Below, in pieces: positions 9,740 through 27,036 of a stretch of 64,000 nt of DNA. Within the stretch, counting starts at the first letter, position 1. Every line of letters starts with the position of its first letter. The notes beneath the pieces are model-generated. The model was given only the letters and a program-made list of their open reading frames with translations, was not told where the DNA came from and did not search any database. This stretch comes from Ornithinimicrobium cavernae (GTDB lineage Bacteria > Actinomycetota > Actinomycetes > Actinomycetales > Dermatophilaceae): the NCBI RefSeq assembly GCF_003121625.1, contig NZ_QDDJ01000002.1, positions 248,001 through 312,000 of the forward strand, in the 5' to 3' direction. The translations under genes and the position numbers were made by a program.

Positions 9740-10707
9740 TCGCGCCCCAGGTCGCGATGGAAGGTCGTGATCGCGACCCCGGCGCGCCCCTCGAGCCGCC
9801 TGACCAGCTCCTCCGTGACAGCGACGGACCGGTGCTTGCCACCGGTGCAGCCGACCGCGACCGTGACATAGCGGCGCCCCTCGCTGAGGTAGCCGTCGAT
9901 CGCGATGCTCAGCATGCTGGTGACCGCGTCGAGGTAGGCGTCCACGCCCTGCTGCCCGAGCACGAAGTCCCGGACCTGCGGGTCCCGACCGGTGTAGGCC
10001 CGCAGCTCGGGCTGCCAGTAGGGGTTGACGAGGAAGCGCAGGTCCAGCACGATGTCGGCGTCCAGCGGGATGCCGTACTTGAAACCGAAGGAGAGCACGG
10101 CCATCCGGAGCCGGACCGTCACGTCGGTGTTCAGCAGCTCGTCGACAGCCAGTCCGAGCTGGTGCACGTTGTAACCCGTCGTGTCGATGACGACATCGGC
10201 CCCGGAGCGGATGTCGCCGAGCATCCGGCGCTCCTTGTGGATGCCGTCCAGGAGCAGACCGTCGCCCTGCAGGGGGTGGGGGCGGCGAACGCTCTCAAAG
10301 CGACGGACGAGCGCCTCGTCCGTCGCGTCCACGAAGATCGTGCGAGGACGGTAGCCCTTGTCGCGCAGCGCCGCGACGCCCTTGCTCAGCTCAGTGGTGA
10401 AGTCCCTGCTGCGGACATCGATGACGGCCGCGACCTTCTGCGGCCGGACGCCACCGGAGACGACCTCGACGAGGTCGACGAGCATCTTCGGCGGGAGGTT
10501 GTCCACGACGTACCACCCGCGGTCCTCCAGCACATTGGCCGCCGTCGAACGTCCGGCGCCGCTCATCCCGGTCAGCAGCACCAGCTCCCGCGCACGGCGG
10601 CGGCTCCCGTCGCTGCCCGGGTCCTCCCCGGCGCGGACCGCGGGCCCGCCCAGGGGGCCGGACGGAGCGGTGGTGCGGGACGCCGCATCCGCGTCGACAT
10701 CGGTCAT
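9736..10707 (-). CDS. rapZ: RNase adapter / nucleotide-binding protein RapZ
   Basis: P-loop protein. In E. coli RapZ guides RNase E to the GlmZ small RNA; its actinobacterial role is less clear. The 323-residue protein has a ~40-residue Gly/Arg-rich leader, then Walker A GMSGAGRST, DNLPP, and the C-terminal RapZ domain with FGFKYGIPLDAD and VGCTGGKHRS. The ATG start has GGGAG upstream. It follows uvrC by 11 bases and overlaps yvcK by four. Confidence 0.95.
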   Translation of the reverse strand: MTDVDADAASRTTAPSGPLGGPAVRAGEDPGSDGSRRRARELVLLTGMSGAGRSTAANVLEDRGWYVVDNLPPKMLVDLVEVVSGGVRPQKVAAVIDVRSRDFTTELSKGVAALRDKGYRPRTIFVDATDEALVRRFESVRRPHPLQGDGLLLDGIHKERRMLGDIRSGADVVIDTTGYNVHQLGLAVDELLNTDVTVRLRMAVLSFGFKYGIPLDADIVLDLRFLVNPYWQPELRAYTGRDPQVRDFVLGQQGVDAYLDAVTSMLSIAIDGYLSEGRRYVTVAVGCTGGKHRSVAVTEELVRRLEGRAGVAITTFHRDLGRE

Positions 10708-10718
10708 TGAGCTCTCCC

Positions 10719-12653
10719 TCAGTCCAGAACTTCACCGGTGGCCAGGTTAACGCCCGGAGCCCGTTCGGTCGCCTCGCCCGTCAACCTCTCGTGCACCGTG
10801 GCCGCCAGGCCCGGACCGATACCGGGCACCCCTGCGAGGTCCTCGATCGAGGCCTGCTCGATGCGTTTCACCGAGCCGAAGGCACGGAGCAGTGCCTTCT
10901 GCCGCGCCGGGCCCAGGCCGGGGATGCCGTCCAGCCTGCTGGAGACCATCGACTTGGAGCGTCGCTGCCGGTGGAAGGTGTTGGCGAACCGATGGGCCTC
11001 GTCGCGCACGCGCTGCAGGAGATAGAGTCCCTCGCTCGTGCGGGGCAGGATGACGGGATACTCCTGCGCAGGCACCCAGATCTCCTCCAGCCGCTTGGCC
11101 AGGCCGATCACCGACACGTCATTGATGCCCACCTCGCTCAGCGCGGCCGCTGCCGCGTTGACCTGCGGGAGGCCTCCGTCCACCACCACCAGATTGGGTG
11201 GGTACGCGAACCGCGCGGGCCGACCGTCCGGCGTGACCGGCTGGCCCTCGTCCTCGGCGGCAGGTGCGTTCAACAGGTGCCGGAACCGTCGGGTGAGCAC
11301 CTCGTGCATCGCGGCGGTGTCGTCGGACGTGCCGTGCCGGACGATGAAGCGGCGGTACTCGCTCTTGCGCGGCAGACCGTCCTCGAAGACGACCATCGAG
11401 CCGACGACGTCGGTGCCCTGCACGTGGCTGATGTCGAAGGACTCGATCCGCAGCGGTGCCTCATCGAGCTCGAGGACGTCCTGCAGCTCCTGGAGCGCCT
11501 GGCTCCGGGCGGTCAGGTCGCCCGAGCGGGCCACCTTGTGGCGCGCCAGTGACTGCTGCGCGTTGCGGGCGACGGTCTCCAGGAGCGCCCGCTTGTCCCC
11601 ACGCTGCGGCACGCGCACCTGCACCCGGGCGCCGCGCAGCCCGCTGAGCCACTCCTCGACGCTGGCCCGCGCCGGCGGCTCCACGGGCACCAGAACCTCC
11701 CGGGGGACGCCCTCGGGGGACTCGCCGCCGTAGACCTGCTGCAGCAGGTGCTCGACGATCTCGGCGAGGTCCTCGGCGCCCTTCTCGCTGACCCATCCGC
11801 GCTGGCCGCGCACCCGCCCGCCCCGCACGTGGAAGACCTGGAAGGCGACCTCCAGCTCGTCGTCGGCGAGCGCGAACACATCGGCGTCGGTGGCATCCGG
11901 GAGCACGACGGCCGACTTCTCCAGGGCCCGCTGCAGGGCGACGATGTCGTCACGCAGACGCGCGGCGGTCTCGAAGTCCAGCTCCTTGCTCGCTGCGCGC
12001 ATGCGTTGCTCGAGGTCCTTGACGAAGCGTCCCGTGTTGCCGGCCATGAAGTCGCAGAAGTCCTCGGCGATCTCCCGGTGCTCCTCCGCGGACACCCGGT
12101 CGACACAGGGTGCCGAGCACTTGTCGATATAGCCGAGGAGGCACGGCCGTCCCACCTGGCTGGCCCGCTTGAACACCCCCTTGCTGCAGGTACGCATCGG
12201 GAACACGCGCAGCAGCTGATCGAGGGTCTCGCGGATCGCCCACGCGTGCGCGTACGGCCCGAAGTACCGGGTGCCTGGCTTCTTCGCGCCACGCATCACC
12301 TGGGCCCGGGGGTACTCCTCCCCCATGGTCACGGCCAGGTAGGGGTAGGACTTGTCGTCGCGGTACTTGACGTTGAAGCGCGGGTCGTACTCCTTGATCC
12401 AGGCGTACTCGAGCTGCAGCGCCTCGACCTCGTTGCGGACGACCGTCCACTCGACCGACGCTCCGGTCTGGACCATGGAGCGTGTGCGCGGGTGCAGGGC
12501 CGCCAGGTCCTGGAAGTAGGAGCTGAGGCGCGACCGGAGGGAGATCGCCTTGCCGACGTAGATGACCCGACCGTGCTGGTCCCGGAACCGGTAGACACCC
12601 GGCTCCGTCGGGATCTCCCCGGGGCGAGGGCGGTAGGTGGAGGGATCTGCCAT
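10719..12653 (-). CDS. uvrC: excinuclease ABC subunit C
   Basis: Makes the two incisions in nucleotide excision repair after UvrA/UvrB mark the lesion. The 644-residue protein has an N-terminal GIY-YIG nuclease domain ([17 protein letters not shown]), a Cys cluster ([13 protein letters not shown]), a UVR domain (about 205-240), the RNase H-like endonuclease part ([29 protein letters not shown]) and tandem helix-hairpin-helix motifs at the end ([18 protein letters not shown]). It starts three bases after uvrA, so the two are co-transcribed. No LexA-type box is evident in the short spacer. Confidence 0.98.
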   Translation of the reverse strand: MADPSTYRPRPGEIPTEPGVYRFRDQHGRVIYVGKAISLRSRLSSYFQDLAALHPRTRSMVQTGASVEWTVVRNEVEALQLEYAWIKEYDPRFNVKYRDDKSYPYLAVTMGEEYPRAQVMRGAKKPGTRYFGPYAHAWAIRETLDQLLRVFPMRTCSKGVFKRASQVGRPCLLGYIDKCSAPCVDRVSAEEHREIAEDFCDFMAGNTGRFVKDLEQRMRAASKELDFETAARLRDDIVALQRALEKSAVVLPDATDADVFALADDELEVAFQVFHVRGGRVRGQRGWVSEKGAEDLAEIVEHLLQQVYGGESPEGVPREVLVPVEPPARASVEEWLSGLRGARVQVRVPQRGDKRALLETVARNAQQSLARHKVARSGDLTARSQALQELQDVLELDEAPLRIESFDISHVQGTDVVGSMVVFEDGLPRKSEYRRFIVRHGTSDDTAAMHEVLTRRFRHLLNAPAAEDEGQPVTPDGRPARFAYPPNLVVVDGGLPQVNAAAAALSEVGINDVSVIGLAKRLEEIWVPAQEYPVILPRTSEGLYLLQRVRDEAHRFANTFHRQRRSKSMVSSRLDGIPGLGPARQKALLRAFGSVKRIEQASIEDLAGVPGIGPGLAATVHERLTGEATERAPGVNLATGEVLD

Positions 12654-12656
12654 GGG

Positions 12657-15623
<2,967 letters not shown>

Positions 15624-15663
15624 TGACAGTACCCACGTCGCGAGAGGGCCTCCGCACGGCCGA

Positions 15664-15692
15664 ATGACAAGTTATACTGCGGACTGCATAGT
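15664..15692 (+). promoter_or_regulatory. candidate gltB promoter with internal direct repeats
   Basis: ATGACA (15664-15669) and CATAGT (15687-15692) lie 17 bases apart, a good sigma70-like match in an unusually AT-rich patch. Spacer and -10 overlap the arrangement AGTTAT-ACTGC-GG-ACTGC-AT-AGTTAT (15670-15695), two nested direct repeats that look like an operator. A start near 15699 would leave a leader of about 150 bases containing a GC-rich hairpin (about 15765-15789). Confidence 0.5.
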
Positions 15693-15849
15693 TATGTGAC
15701 ACGCAGCACGGTTCCTTCCGGTGCCGGACCGCAGCGTCTACAGTCACCGCAGCAGATCCCGGACCCCGGGGCGCTGCGCCCCACCGGGCCGACGGTGTCC
15801 CGGTTCCCCTATCCCGCGGCTACAGGCTGCCCGCCCCCCGGACGGTGCC

Positions 15850-20449
<4,600 letters not shown>

Positions 20450-20457
<8 letters not shown>

Positions 20458-21907
20458 CCCGCACGGCTTCCTGACCCACCGCGACCGCGAACCCCAGCCC
20501 AGCCGGCCGGTGCCGATCCGGCTCATGGACTGGAAGGAGGTGCACACCGCCCAGGAGGACGGCGTGCTCCGTCGTCAGGCCGGGCGCTGCATGGACTGTG
20601 GCATCCCGTTCTGCCACCAGGGCTGCCCGCTGGGCAACCTGATCCCGGAGTGGAACGACCTGGCCCGTCGAGGCAACTTCCGGGAGGCGATCGAACGGCT
20701 GCACGCGACCAACAACTTCCCGGAGTTCACGGGACGGCTCTGCCCCGCCCCCTGCGAGACCGCGTGCGTCCTGGGGATCAGCCAGCCGGCGGTCACGATC
20801 AAGCAGGTCGAGGTCTCGATCATCGACCGGGCCTTCGACAACGGCATGGTCACGGCGCAGGAGCCGGAGTGGCTCAGCGGGAAGACCATCGCGGTCGTCG
20901 GCTCCGGGCCGGCCGGGCTCGCGGCCGCCCAGCAGCTGAGCCGTGCCGGCCACACCGTCGTCGTCTTCGAGCGGGACGACGCGGTCGGAGGCCTGCTGCG
21001 CTACGGCATACCCGAGTTCAAGATGGAGAAGTCCGTGCTGGACCGCCGGCTCGTCCAGCTGCGGGCCGAGGGCATCCGCTTCCGCACCGGCGTGACCATC
21101 GGCGGCAGCGGAGCGGACGACCTGACCCTCACCGAGCTGTCGGAGCGCTTCGACGCGGTCGTCCTCGCTGTCGGCTCGACGGTCCCCCGACCGCTCGGTG
21201 TCGCCGGCCAGGAGGTCCCCGGGGTGCACCCGGCCATGGACTACCTCGTGCCGGCCAACCGGGAGGCGCTCGGCGCACCACGTGGGATCGATGCTGCGGG
21301 CAAGCACGTGGTGATCGTCGGCGGTGGCGACACCGGCGCCGACTCCTATGGCACGGCGCTACGACAGGGCGCCGCCAGCGTCACCCAGCTGGACATCCGG
21401 CCACAGCCGCCCACGGAGCGCCCGGAGCACCACCCCTGGCCGATGTACCCGCTGATCCACCGGGTCGGCGAGTCCCACGAGGAGGGTGGCGAGCGCGTCT
21501 TCGGCGTCAACACCCTTGAGGTGGTCACCGAGAACGGAGCCGCGGTCGGTGTGCACATCGTCGACGGGACACGCATCGACGGCCGGTTCGACGCTGCGGC
21601 GGGCAGCGAACGGACCATCCCGGCGGACCTCGTCCTGGTGGCACTCGGATTCACCGGCCCGGACCCTGTGGTGACTACCGGCGCGGACCTGCCGGTGACC
21701 GCACGGGGCACGTTTGAGCGTGACGACCAGTACGCCACGGGCCATCCCGGTGTGTTCGTCGCGGGTGATGCCGGTCGTGGGCAGTCGCTCATCGTGTGGG
21801 CGATCGCGGAGGGGCGCGCCTGCGCTGCCGCCGTCGACCGGTACCTGACCGGCGACACCACGCTGCCCTTCCCGGTCCGCCCCACGGATGTCCCGATCAG
21901 CGTCTGA
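20450..21907 (+). CDS. gltD: glutamate synthase (NADPH) small subunit
   Basis: FAD/NADPH-dependent electron-entry subunit that feeds GltB. The 485-residue protein has the N-terminal 4Fe-4S Cys motifs [14 protein letters not shown] and CPAPCETAC, the FAD-binding [15 protein letters not shown], a second dinucleotide fold [12 protein letters not shown], and the C-terminal [16 protein letters not shown]. The GTG start lies inside the end of gltB (eight-base overlap), so the subunits are coupled. A hairpin follows the stop. Confidence 0.97.
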
Positions 21908-21932
21908 CCGCCCGGCATACACTCGCAGCAGG

Positions 21933-21967
21933 GCCTGCCCGACCGGTCACCGGGGCGGAGGGCAGGC
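21933..21967 (+). terminator. inverted repeat after gltD
   Basis: Arms GCCTGCCC (21933-21940) and GGGCAGGC (21960-21967) flank an inner ACCGGTC/ACCGG stretch. It stands 26 bases after the gltD stop and about 60 before the next gene; probable hairpin terminator without a clear U-run. Confidence 0.5.
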
Positions 21968-22030
21968 TCTGACCGCGACGAGGACGTCACCGCGCGGTCC
22001 AGAAGCTCAAGCTGCGAAGTGAGGCCCACC

Positions 22031-22702
22031 ATGACCGAGACCGACCACACCAGGGCGCACGTCGAGCCGGGTGGCCCCTCCTGGTTGGACAACCTGGGTC
22101 ACGCGCTGGTCCGCAAGACCAGCGTGTCCGAGATGAACAACAACGCCTACCTGGTCACCTGCCGACGCACCGGTGAGCAGCTCCTCGTGGACGCGGCGGC
22201 CGAGTCGGACCGGCTGCGCGAGCTCGTGGCAGCCGGTTCCGGGCGGCTCGACCTCATCGTGACGACCCACCAGCACTGGGACCACCACCGGGCCCTGGCG
22301 GACCTGGTCGACGACTTCGCCCCGCGCACCGCGGCCGGGGCCCCTGACGCCGCCGGCCTACCGGTGCCTCCAGATGTCGAGCTCGCGCACGGCGACCGGA
22401 TCACCGTCGGCGAGCTCGTCCTCGACGTCATCGCCCTGCGCGGCCACACTCCCGGTTCGGTCGCGCTGGCCCTCACCGACGGCAGTGGGCGGGCACACCT
22501 GTTCACCGGTGACAGCCTGTTCCCCGGCGGCCCCGGCAAGACCCAGGACGCCGCGGCCTTCAGCTCGTTGATGGACGACCTCGAGGAACGGGTCTTCGGT
22601 GTCTATCCCGACGACACCGTGGTGCACCCCGGTCACGGGGACAGCACGACTCTCGGCGAGGAGCGGCCGCACCTCGCCGAGTGGCGCGACCGCGGATGGT
22701 GA
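22031..22702 (+). CDS. MBL-fold metallo-hydrolase
   Basis: Metallo-beta-lactamase-fold hydrolase of the glyoxalase-II-like type; the substrate is unknown. The 223-residue protein has the metal motif THQHWDHH (HxHxDH), LRGHTPGSVAL with a further His, FTGDSLFPGGPGKT with the bridging Asp, and HPGHGDST near the end. ATG 22031 has GTGAGG upstream. A protein of this type next to uvrA is common in actinobacteria, but its role there is not established. The next gene starts inside its stop codon region. Confidence 0.88.
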   Translation: MTETDHTRAHVEPGGPSWLDNLGHALVRKTSVSEMNNNAYLVTCRRTGEQLLVDAAAESDRLRELVAAGSGRLDLIVTTHQHWDHHRALADLVDDFAPRTAAGAPDAAGLPVPPDVELAHGDRITVGELVLDVIALRGHTPGSVALALTDGSGRAHLFTGDSLFPGGPGKTQDAAAFSSLMDDLEERVFGVYPDDTVVHPGHGDSTTLGEERPHLAEWRDRGW

Positions 22703-23640
22703 CCGGACCCTCGTCCGGCACGTCCGGGGACCCCGCGCCCGGGCCCACGCGCGAACCCGCAGGCACCGATCGCACCGCCACGGGTCTGACCACCACGCTG
22801 CAGGAGCACCCGGTCCTGCTCGTCCTGGTGGCGGTCCTGTCCGTCCAGTTCGGTGGTGCCCTTGCCGCCACGCTGCTGCCGCTCATCGGCGTGCTGGGCT
22901 CGGTCCTGCTCCGGATCCTGCTCGCGGCGGTCCTGCTGCTGGCGCTCGTGCGACCACGGTGGCGAGGGCGCACGCGCCGGGACTGGGCGACAGTGACCCT
23001 GTTCGCCCTGACCCTGACCGTCATGAACCTCTGCTTCTACGCCTCCCTGGAGCGCCTGCCGATCGGCGTCGCCGTCACCATCGAGTTCCTGGGACCGTTC
23101 CTGCTCGCGGCCGCTACCTCGCGGCGGGCTCGTGACGCCCTCGCCGTCGTCCTCGCCCTGCTCGGTGTGCTGCTGATCTCCGAGGCCCTCACCGTGCCCT
23201 GGGCCGAGATGGACCTGGTGGGCATCGCGCTCGCGGCGGCGGCCGGGGCCTTCTGGGCGGCCTACATCGTGCTGAGCGGCCGGACCGGTTCCCGCTTCGA
23301 GGGGCTGGACGGCATGGCCATCTCCCTGACCATCGGTGCCGTGGTGCTCCTTCCCTTCGGCGTCCTGGGGGCGGGCTCAGGCCTCCTGGAGGGAGAGGTC
23401 CTGCTGCGAGGGCTGGGCATCGCGCTGCTCTCCTCCGCGATCCCCTACTCCCTCGAGCTCCTTGCCCTGCGGCGCCTCTCGGCCGGCGCCTTCGGCATCC
23501 TCCTGAGCCTGGAACCTGCGGCCGCAGCCCTCGCCGGGCTGCTGGTGCTCTCCCAGACCCTGGCGCCGCTGCAGGTGCTCGGGATGGCGATGGTCGTCTC
23601 CGCGAGCATCGCCGTGCTCGGGCGCCGGGGTCGCACCTAG
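22696..23640 (+). CDS. EamA/DMT-family transporter (RhtA-like)
   Basis: Ten-helix drug/metabolite transporter superfamily membrane protein, probably an exporter of amino acids or other metabolites. The ~314-residue protein has a 45-residue hydrophilic leader and then successive hydrophobic helices (from LLVLVAVLSVQFGGALAATL to the C-terminal VLGMAMVVSASIAVLG) with the internal EamA repeat. Start could be ATG 22696 or GTG 22699 (GTGA overlap with the hydrolase stop). Its TAG stop overlaps the terC stop on the other strand within CTAG (23637-23640). The substrate cannot be read from sequence. Confidence 0.85.
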   Translation: MVTGPSSGTSGDPAPGPTREPAGTDRTATGLTTTLQEHPVLLVLVAVLSVQFGGALAATLLPLIGVLGSVLLRILLAAVLLLALVRPRWRGRTRRDWATVTLFALTLTVMNLCFYASLERLPIGVAVTIEFLGPFLLAAATSRRARDALAVVLALLGVLLISEALTVPWAEMDLVGIALAAAAGAFWAAYIVLSGRTGSRFEGLDGMAISLTIGAVVLLPFGVLGAGSGLLEGEVLLRGLGIALLSSAIPYSLELLALRRLSAGAFGILLSLEPAAAALAGLLVLSQTLAPLQVLGMAMVVSASIAVLGRRGRT

Positions 23641-24731
23641 CGGCGGTCTGGGTCCTGCGGGTCCGTCGGGTCCTCGCCACGGCCGTAGAAGCCGGTCGCC
23701 GAGACGTCGTCCAGGTCCAGCTCGTCGCGACGGCGTGAGTGGGCGTCGCTGCCGCTCTTGATCAGGCTCGCAACGGTCGTGATCACCAGGATGCCGACGA
23801 TCATCGTCAGGGAGAGCCAGATCGGGATCTCCGGCGCCCACTCGAACGGCTCACCACCGTTGATGAACGAGAGCTCGTTGACGTGCATGGCGTGGAAGAT
23901 CAGCTTCAGGCCGATGAAGGCGAGCAGCACGGCCAGGCCGAGTCCCAGGTACACCAGCTTCTGCAGCAGGTTGCCGATGAGGAAGTACAGCTGGCGCAGG
24001 CCCATGAGGGCGAAGATGTTGGCCATCAGCACCAGGAACGGGTCCTGCGTCAGCCCGAAGATCGCCGGGATCGAGTCGAGCGCAAACAGGAGGTCCGTGG
24101 TGCCGAGGGCCAGGATGACGATGAACATCGGGGTGAAGACCCGCTTGCCGTTCTCGATGGCCCGGATCTTGCGTCCGTGCTCCCAGGACTGGGTGAACGG
24201 CAGCACACGCTCGACCAGCTTGAGGAACTTGTTCTCCTCGTAGTCGTCCTCGTCGTCGGCCGAGAGGTTCTCCTTGGCCAGCTTGACGGCGGTGTAGATC
24301 AGGAAGGCACCGAAGATGTAGAACACCCAGGACCAGCGCTCGATCGCCTGGGCGCCGAGCAGGATGAAGACGGCCCGCAGGACGAGGGCGATGACGATAC
24401 CGATGAGCAGGGCGTACTGCTGGAACTGCCGCGGCACCTTGAAGTTCGCCATGATGATGATGAAGATGAACAGGTTGTCGATCGACAACGAGTACTCGGT
24501 CAACCAGCCGGCGAAGAACTCACCCCCGAGCTGGTGACCACCCTCGACCCACACGTAGAGACCGAACAGGACGGCGAGACCGACGTAGATGCCCAGGGAG
24601 ATACCGGTCTCCCTGTTGCTTGGCACGTGGGGGCGACGGCCCAGGACGATCACGTCGAACAGGAGCACCAGCACCATCGCACCGACGAAGATGCCGATGA
24701 TCTCGGGTGAGGCGAAAGAGTTCTGGAACAA
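23637..24731 (-). CDS. TerC-family membrane protein (probable metal exporter)
   Basis: Integral membrane protein of the TerC/Alx family, which in several bacteria exports Mn2+ or loads it onto exported proteins. The 364-residue protein has about eight or nine hydrophobic segments, the conserved LTEYSLSIDNLFIF (acidic residues in the membrane) and a second acidic site ALDSIPAIFG. The best start is TTG 24731, reading (M)FQNSFASPEIIG, with GGAAGG about ten bases upstream; no ATG or GTG fits nearby. A yybP-ykoY riboswitch precedes it, which supports a manganese role. It is downstream of uvrB on the same strand. Confidence 0.9.
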   Translation of the reverse strand: MFQNSFASPEIIGIFVGAMVLVLLFDVIVLGRRPHVPSNRETGISLGIYVGLAVLFGLYVWVEGGHQLGGEFFAGWLTEYSLSIDNLFIFIIIMANFKVPRQFQQYALLIGIVIALVLRAVFILLGAQAIERWSWVFYIFGAFLIYTAVKLAKENLSADDEDDYEENKFLKLVERVLPFTQSWEHGRKIRAIENGKRVFTPMFIVILALGTTDLLFALDSIPAIFGLTQDPFLVLMANIFALMGLRQLYFLIGNLLQKLVYLGLGLAVLLAFIGLKLIFHAMHVNELSFINGGEPFEWAPEIPIWLSLTMIVGILVITTVASLIKSGSDAHSRRRDELDLDDVSATGFYGRGEDPTDPQDPDRR

Positions 24732-24744
24732 GGGGTAGCGACCT

Positions 24745-24770
24745 TCCGGTTAGACGAGTGACGACAAACC
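24745..24770 (-). promoter_or_regulatory. hairpin between riboswitch and terC start
   Basis: On the minus strand CCGGTT pairs with AACCGG across 14 bases. The left arm shares its CCGG with the closing strand of the riboswitch P1 stem, and the right arm runs into the GGAAGG ribosome-binding site of terC. It is therefore a candidate expression platform in which Mn2+ binding frees or hides the ribosome-binding site. Confidence 0.45.
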
Positions 24771-24869
24771 GGAGGTCTCTCCCACCGACCGGGGCAGGTC
24801 GGCCGGCGGCCCGGGCACCAAGGGTGCCGTGATGACGGACGACCGACGAGATGGGGATACTCCCCTCCG
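24769..24869 (-). promoter_or_regulatory. yybP-ykoY (Mn2+) riboswitch upstream of terC
   Basis: The minus-strand leader has the two conserved loops of this class: GGAGGGGAGTATCCCC at the 5' side (24869-24854) and GGGAGAGACCTCC at the 3' side (24783-24771). GGAGG and CCTCC close the P1 stem, and the inner part contains a hairpin GGCACC-CTT-GGTGCC. The class senses Mn2+ and commonly sits before TerC/YkoY-type genes, as here. A GAGAAT box about 20 bases upstream may be the -10. A covariance-model search would settle it. Confidence 0.8.
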
Positions 24870-24914
24870 CACCGAGCGATTCTCTCACAGCGGTGGGATC
24901 GAGGTGGCCCGGCG

Positions 24915-27026
24915 TCAGCCCGCGGCGTGCTCCCGCATCTGTCGGAGCTCCTTCTTGAGGTCCCCGATCTCGTCGCGCAACCGGGCGGCCAGCTCGAAGT
25001 GCAGGTCCGTGGCCGCCTGGTGCATCTGCTCGGTCAGCTCCTGGATCAGCTGTGCCAGCTCGCTGGCCGCGAGGTTCTCGCGCCGCCCACCCAGGGCCAC
25101 GCCGGCGTCCGCAGCCACGGAGCCTGCGTTGGGCCGTCCGCGCTTGCCACGGGACTGCGACCGACCGCTGCCCATCAGCGCCTCGGTGTCGGCGTCCTCG
25201 CGCTCCAGCAGGTCGGTGATGTCCGCGATCTTCTTGCGGAGGGGGGCCGGGTCGATCCCGTGCTCGAGGTTGTGCGCGAGCTGCTTCTCCCGGCGACGGT
25301 TCGTCTCGTCGATCGCCTGCTCCATGGACGGGGTGATCTTGTCGGCGTACATGTGCACCTGGCCCGACACGTTGCGGGCGGCGCGGCCGATGGTCTGGAT
25401 CAGCGAGCGGGCCGAGCGCAGGAAGCCTTCCTTGTCCGCGTCCAGGATGCTCACCAGCGAGACCTCCGGGAGGTCCAGGCCCTCGCGGAGCAGGTTGATG
25501 CCGACCAGGACGTCGTACTCCCCCAGCCGCAGCTCGCGCAGGAGCTCGACCCGTCGCAGGGTGTCCACCTCCGAGTGCAGGTAACGCACCCGGACGCCCT
25601 TGTCGAGGAGGTAGTCGGTCAGGTCCTCGGCCATCTTCTTGGTGAGGGTGGTCACCAGGACCCGCTCGTTCCGGGCGGTCCGCTCACCGATCTCGTGCAG
25701 CAGGTCGTCGATCTGGCCCTTCGTGGGCTTGAGGACGACCTCTGGGTCCACCAGCCCCGTGGGCCGGATGATCTGCTCCACGACGCCGTCGGACTTGGCC
25801 AGCTCGTACTCCCCCGGCGTCGCCGACAGGTAGACCGTCTGCCCGATCCGGTCGAGGAACTCCTCCCACTTCAGCGGCCGGTTGTCCATCGCGCTGGGCA
25901 ACCGGAAGCCGTGGTCCACCAGCGTCCGCTTGCGTGACATGTCACCCTCGTACATCGCACCGATCTGTGGCACGGTCACGTGCGACTCGTCGATGACCAG
26001 CAGGAAGTCCTCGGGGAAGTAGTCCAGGAGGCAGTTGGGTGCCGAGCCGCGCTCCCGACCGTCGATGTGCAGCGAGTAGTTCTCGATGCCCGAGCACGAG
26101 CCGACCTGCCGCATCATCTCGATGTCGTAGGTGGTGCGCATCCGAAGCCGCTGGGCCTCCAGCAGCTTGCCCTCCTTCTCGAAGGTGGCCAGCTGCTCCG
26201 CCAGCTCGGCCTCGATGCCGGCCACGGCCCGCTCCATGCGCTCGGGGCCGGCGACGTAGTGCGACGCGGGGAAGACATACATCTCCTGCTCCTCGCGGAC
26301 CACCTCCCCGGTGAGCGGGTTGAGGGTGTAGATCTTGTCGATCTCGTCGCCGAAGAACTCGATGCGCACGGCCAGCTCTTCGTACTGCGGGATGATCTCG
26401 ACGGTGTCCCCGCGCACCCGGAAGGTGCCCCGGGAGAAGGCCATGTCGTTGCGGGTGTACTGCATGGTCACGAACTTGCGCAGCAGGTCGTCGCGCTCGA
26501 TCTCGTCGCCGACCCTGAGCTGGACCATGCGGTCGACGTACTCCTGCGGGGTGCCCAGGCCGTAGATGCAGGACACGGACGCCACCACGACCACGTCGCG
26601 GCGGGTCAGCAGCGAGTTTGTCGCCGAGTGCCGCAGACGCTCGACCTCGTCGTTGATCGAGGAGTCCTTCTCGATGTAGGTGTCCGTCTGCGGAACGTAG
26701 GCCTCGGGCTGGTAGTAGTCGTAGTAGCTCACGAAGTACTCGACCGCGTTGTGCGGCAGCAGCTCACGGAACTCGTTCGCCAGCTGGGCGGCGAGGGTCT
26801 TGTTGGGCGCCATCACCAACGTCGGGCGCTGGACCTGCTCGAGCAGCCAGGCGGTGGTCGCGGACTTGCCCGTCCCGGTGGCGCCGAGCAGCACGACGTC
26901 CTGCTCGCCGCGGTTGATCCGGTCGGCGAGGTCGCGGATGGCCGTCGGCTGGTCACCGCTCGGCTGGAAGTCGGACTCGACGCGGATCGGCGCGACTGTC
27001 CGCTGGAGATCGGTCGTGGGGCGCAT
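24915..27026 (-). CDS. uvrB: excinuclease ABC subunit B
   Basis: DNA helicase-like damage-verification subunit of nucleotide excision repair. The 703-residue protein has Walker [12 protein letters not shown] (near 45), the beta-hairpin region [20 protein letters not shown], the helicase DEAD-like box VIDESHV, motif [11 protein letters not shown], and the C-terminal UVR motif ([18 protein letters not shown]) that contacts UvrC. ATG 27026 gives the family start [20 protein letters not shown]; the longer open frame would overlap coaE. It begins ten bases after coaE, so the two are probably co-transcribed. Confidence 0.98.
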   Translation of the reverse strand: MRPTTDLQRTVAPIRVESDFQPSGDQPTAIRDLADRINRGEQDVVLLGATGTGKSATTAWLLEQVQRPTLVMAPNKTLAAQLANEFRELLPHNAVEYFVSYYDYYQPEAYVPQTDTYIEKDSSINDEVERLRHSATNSLLTRRDVVVVASVSCIYGLGTPQEYVDRMVQLRVGDEIERDDLLRKFVTMQYTRNDMAFSRGTFRVRGDTVEIIPQYEELAVRIEFFGDEIDKIYTLNPLTGEVVREEQEMYVFPASHYVAGPERMERAVAGIEAELAEQLATFEKEGKLLEAQRLRMRTTYDIEMMRQVGSCSGIENYSLHIDGRERGSAPNCLLDYFPEDFLLVIDESHVTVPQIGAMYEGDMSRKRTLVDHGFRLPSAMDNRPLKWEEFLDRIGQTVYLSATPGEYELAKSDGVVEQIIRPTGLVDPEVVLKPTKGQIDDLLHEIGERTARNERVLVTTLTKKMAEDLTDYLLDKGVRVRYLHSEVDTLRRVELLRELRLGEYDVLVGINLLREGLDLPEVSLVSILDADKEGFLRSARSLIQTIGRAARNVSGQVHMYADKITPSMEQAIDETNRRREKQLAHNLEHGIDPAPLRKKIADITDLLEREDADTEALMGSGRSQSRGKRGRPNAGSVAADAGVALGGRRENLAASELAQLIQELTEQMHQAATDLHFELAARLRDEIGDLKKELRQMREHAAG

Positions 27027-27036
27027 GTCCTCGACG

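Noticed and set aside
15687-15697. CATAGTTATG as an ArgR-type box before gltB
   Set aside because: Only a 4+2+4 palindrome; it is better explained as the -10 region with direct repeats. Evidence is too thin to name a regulator.
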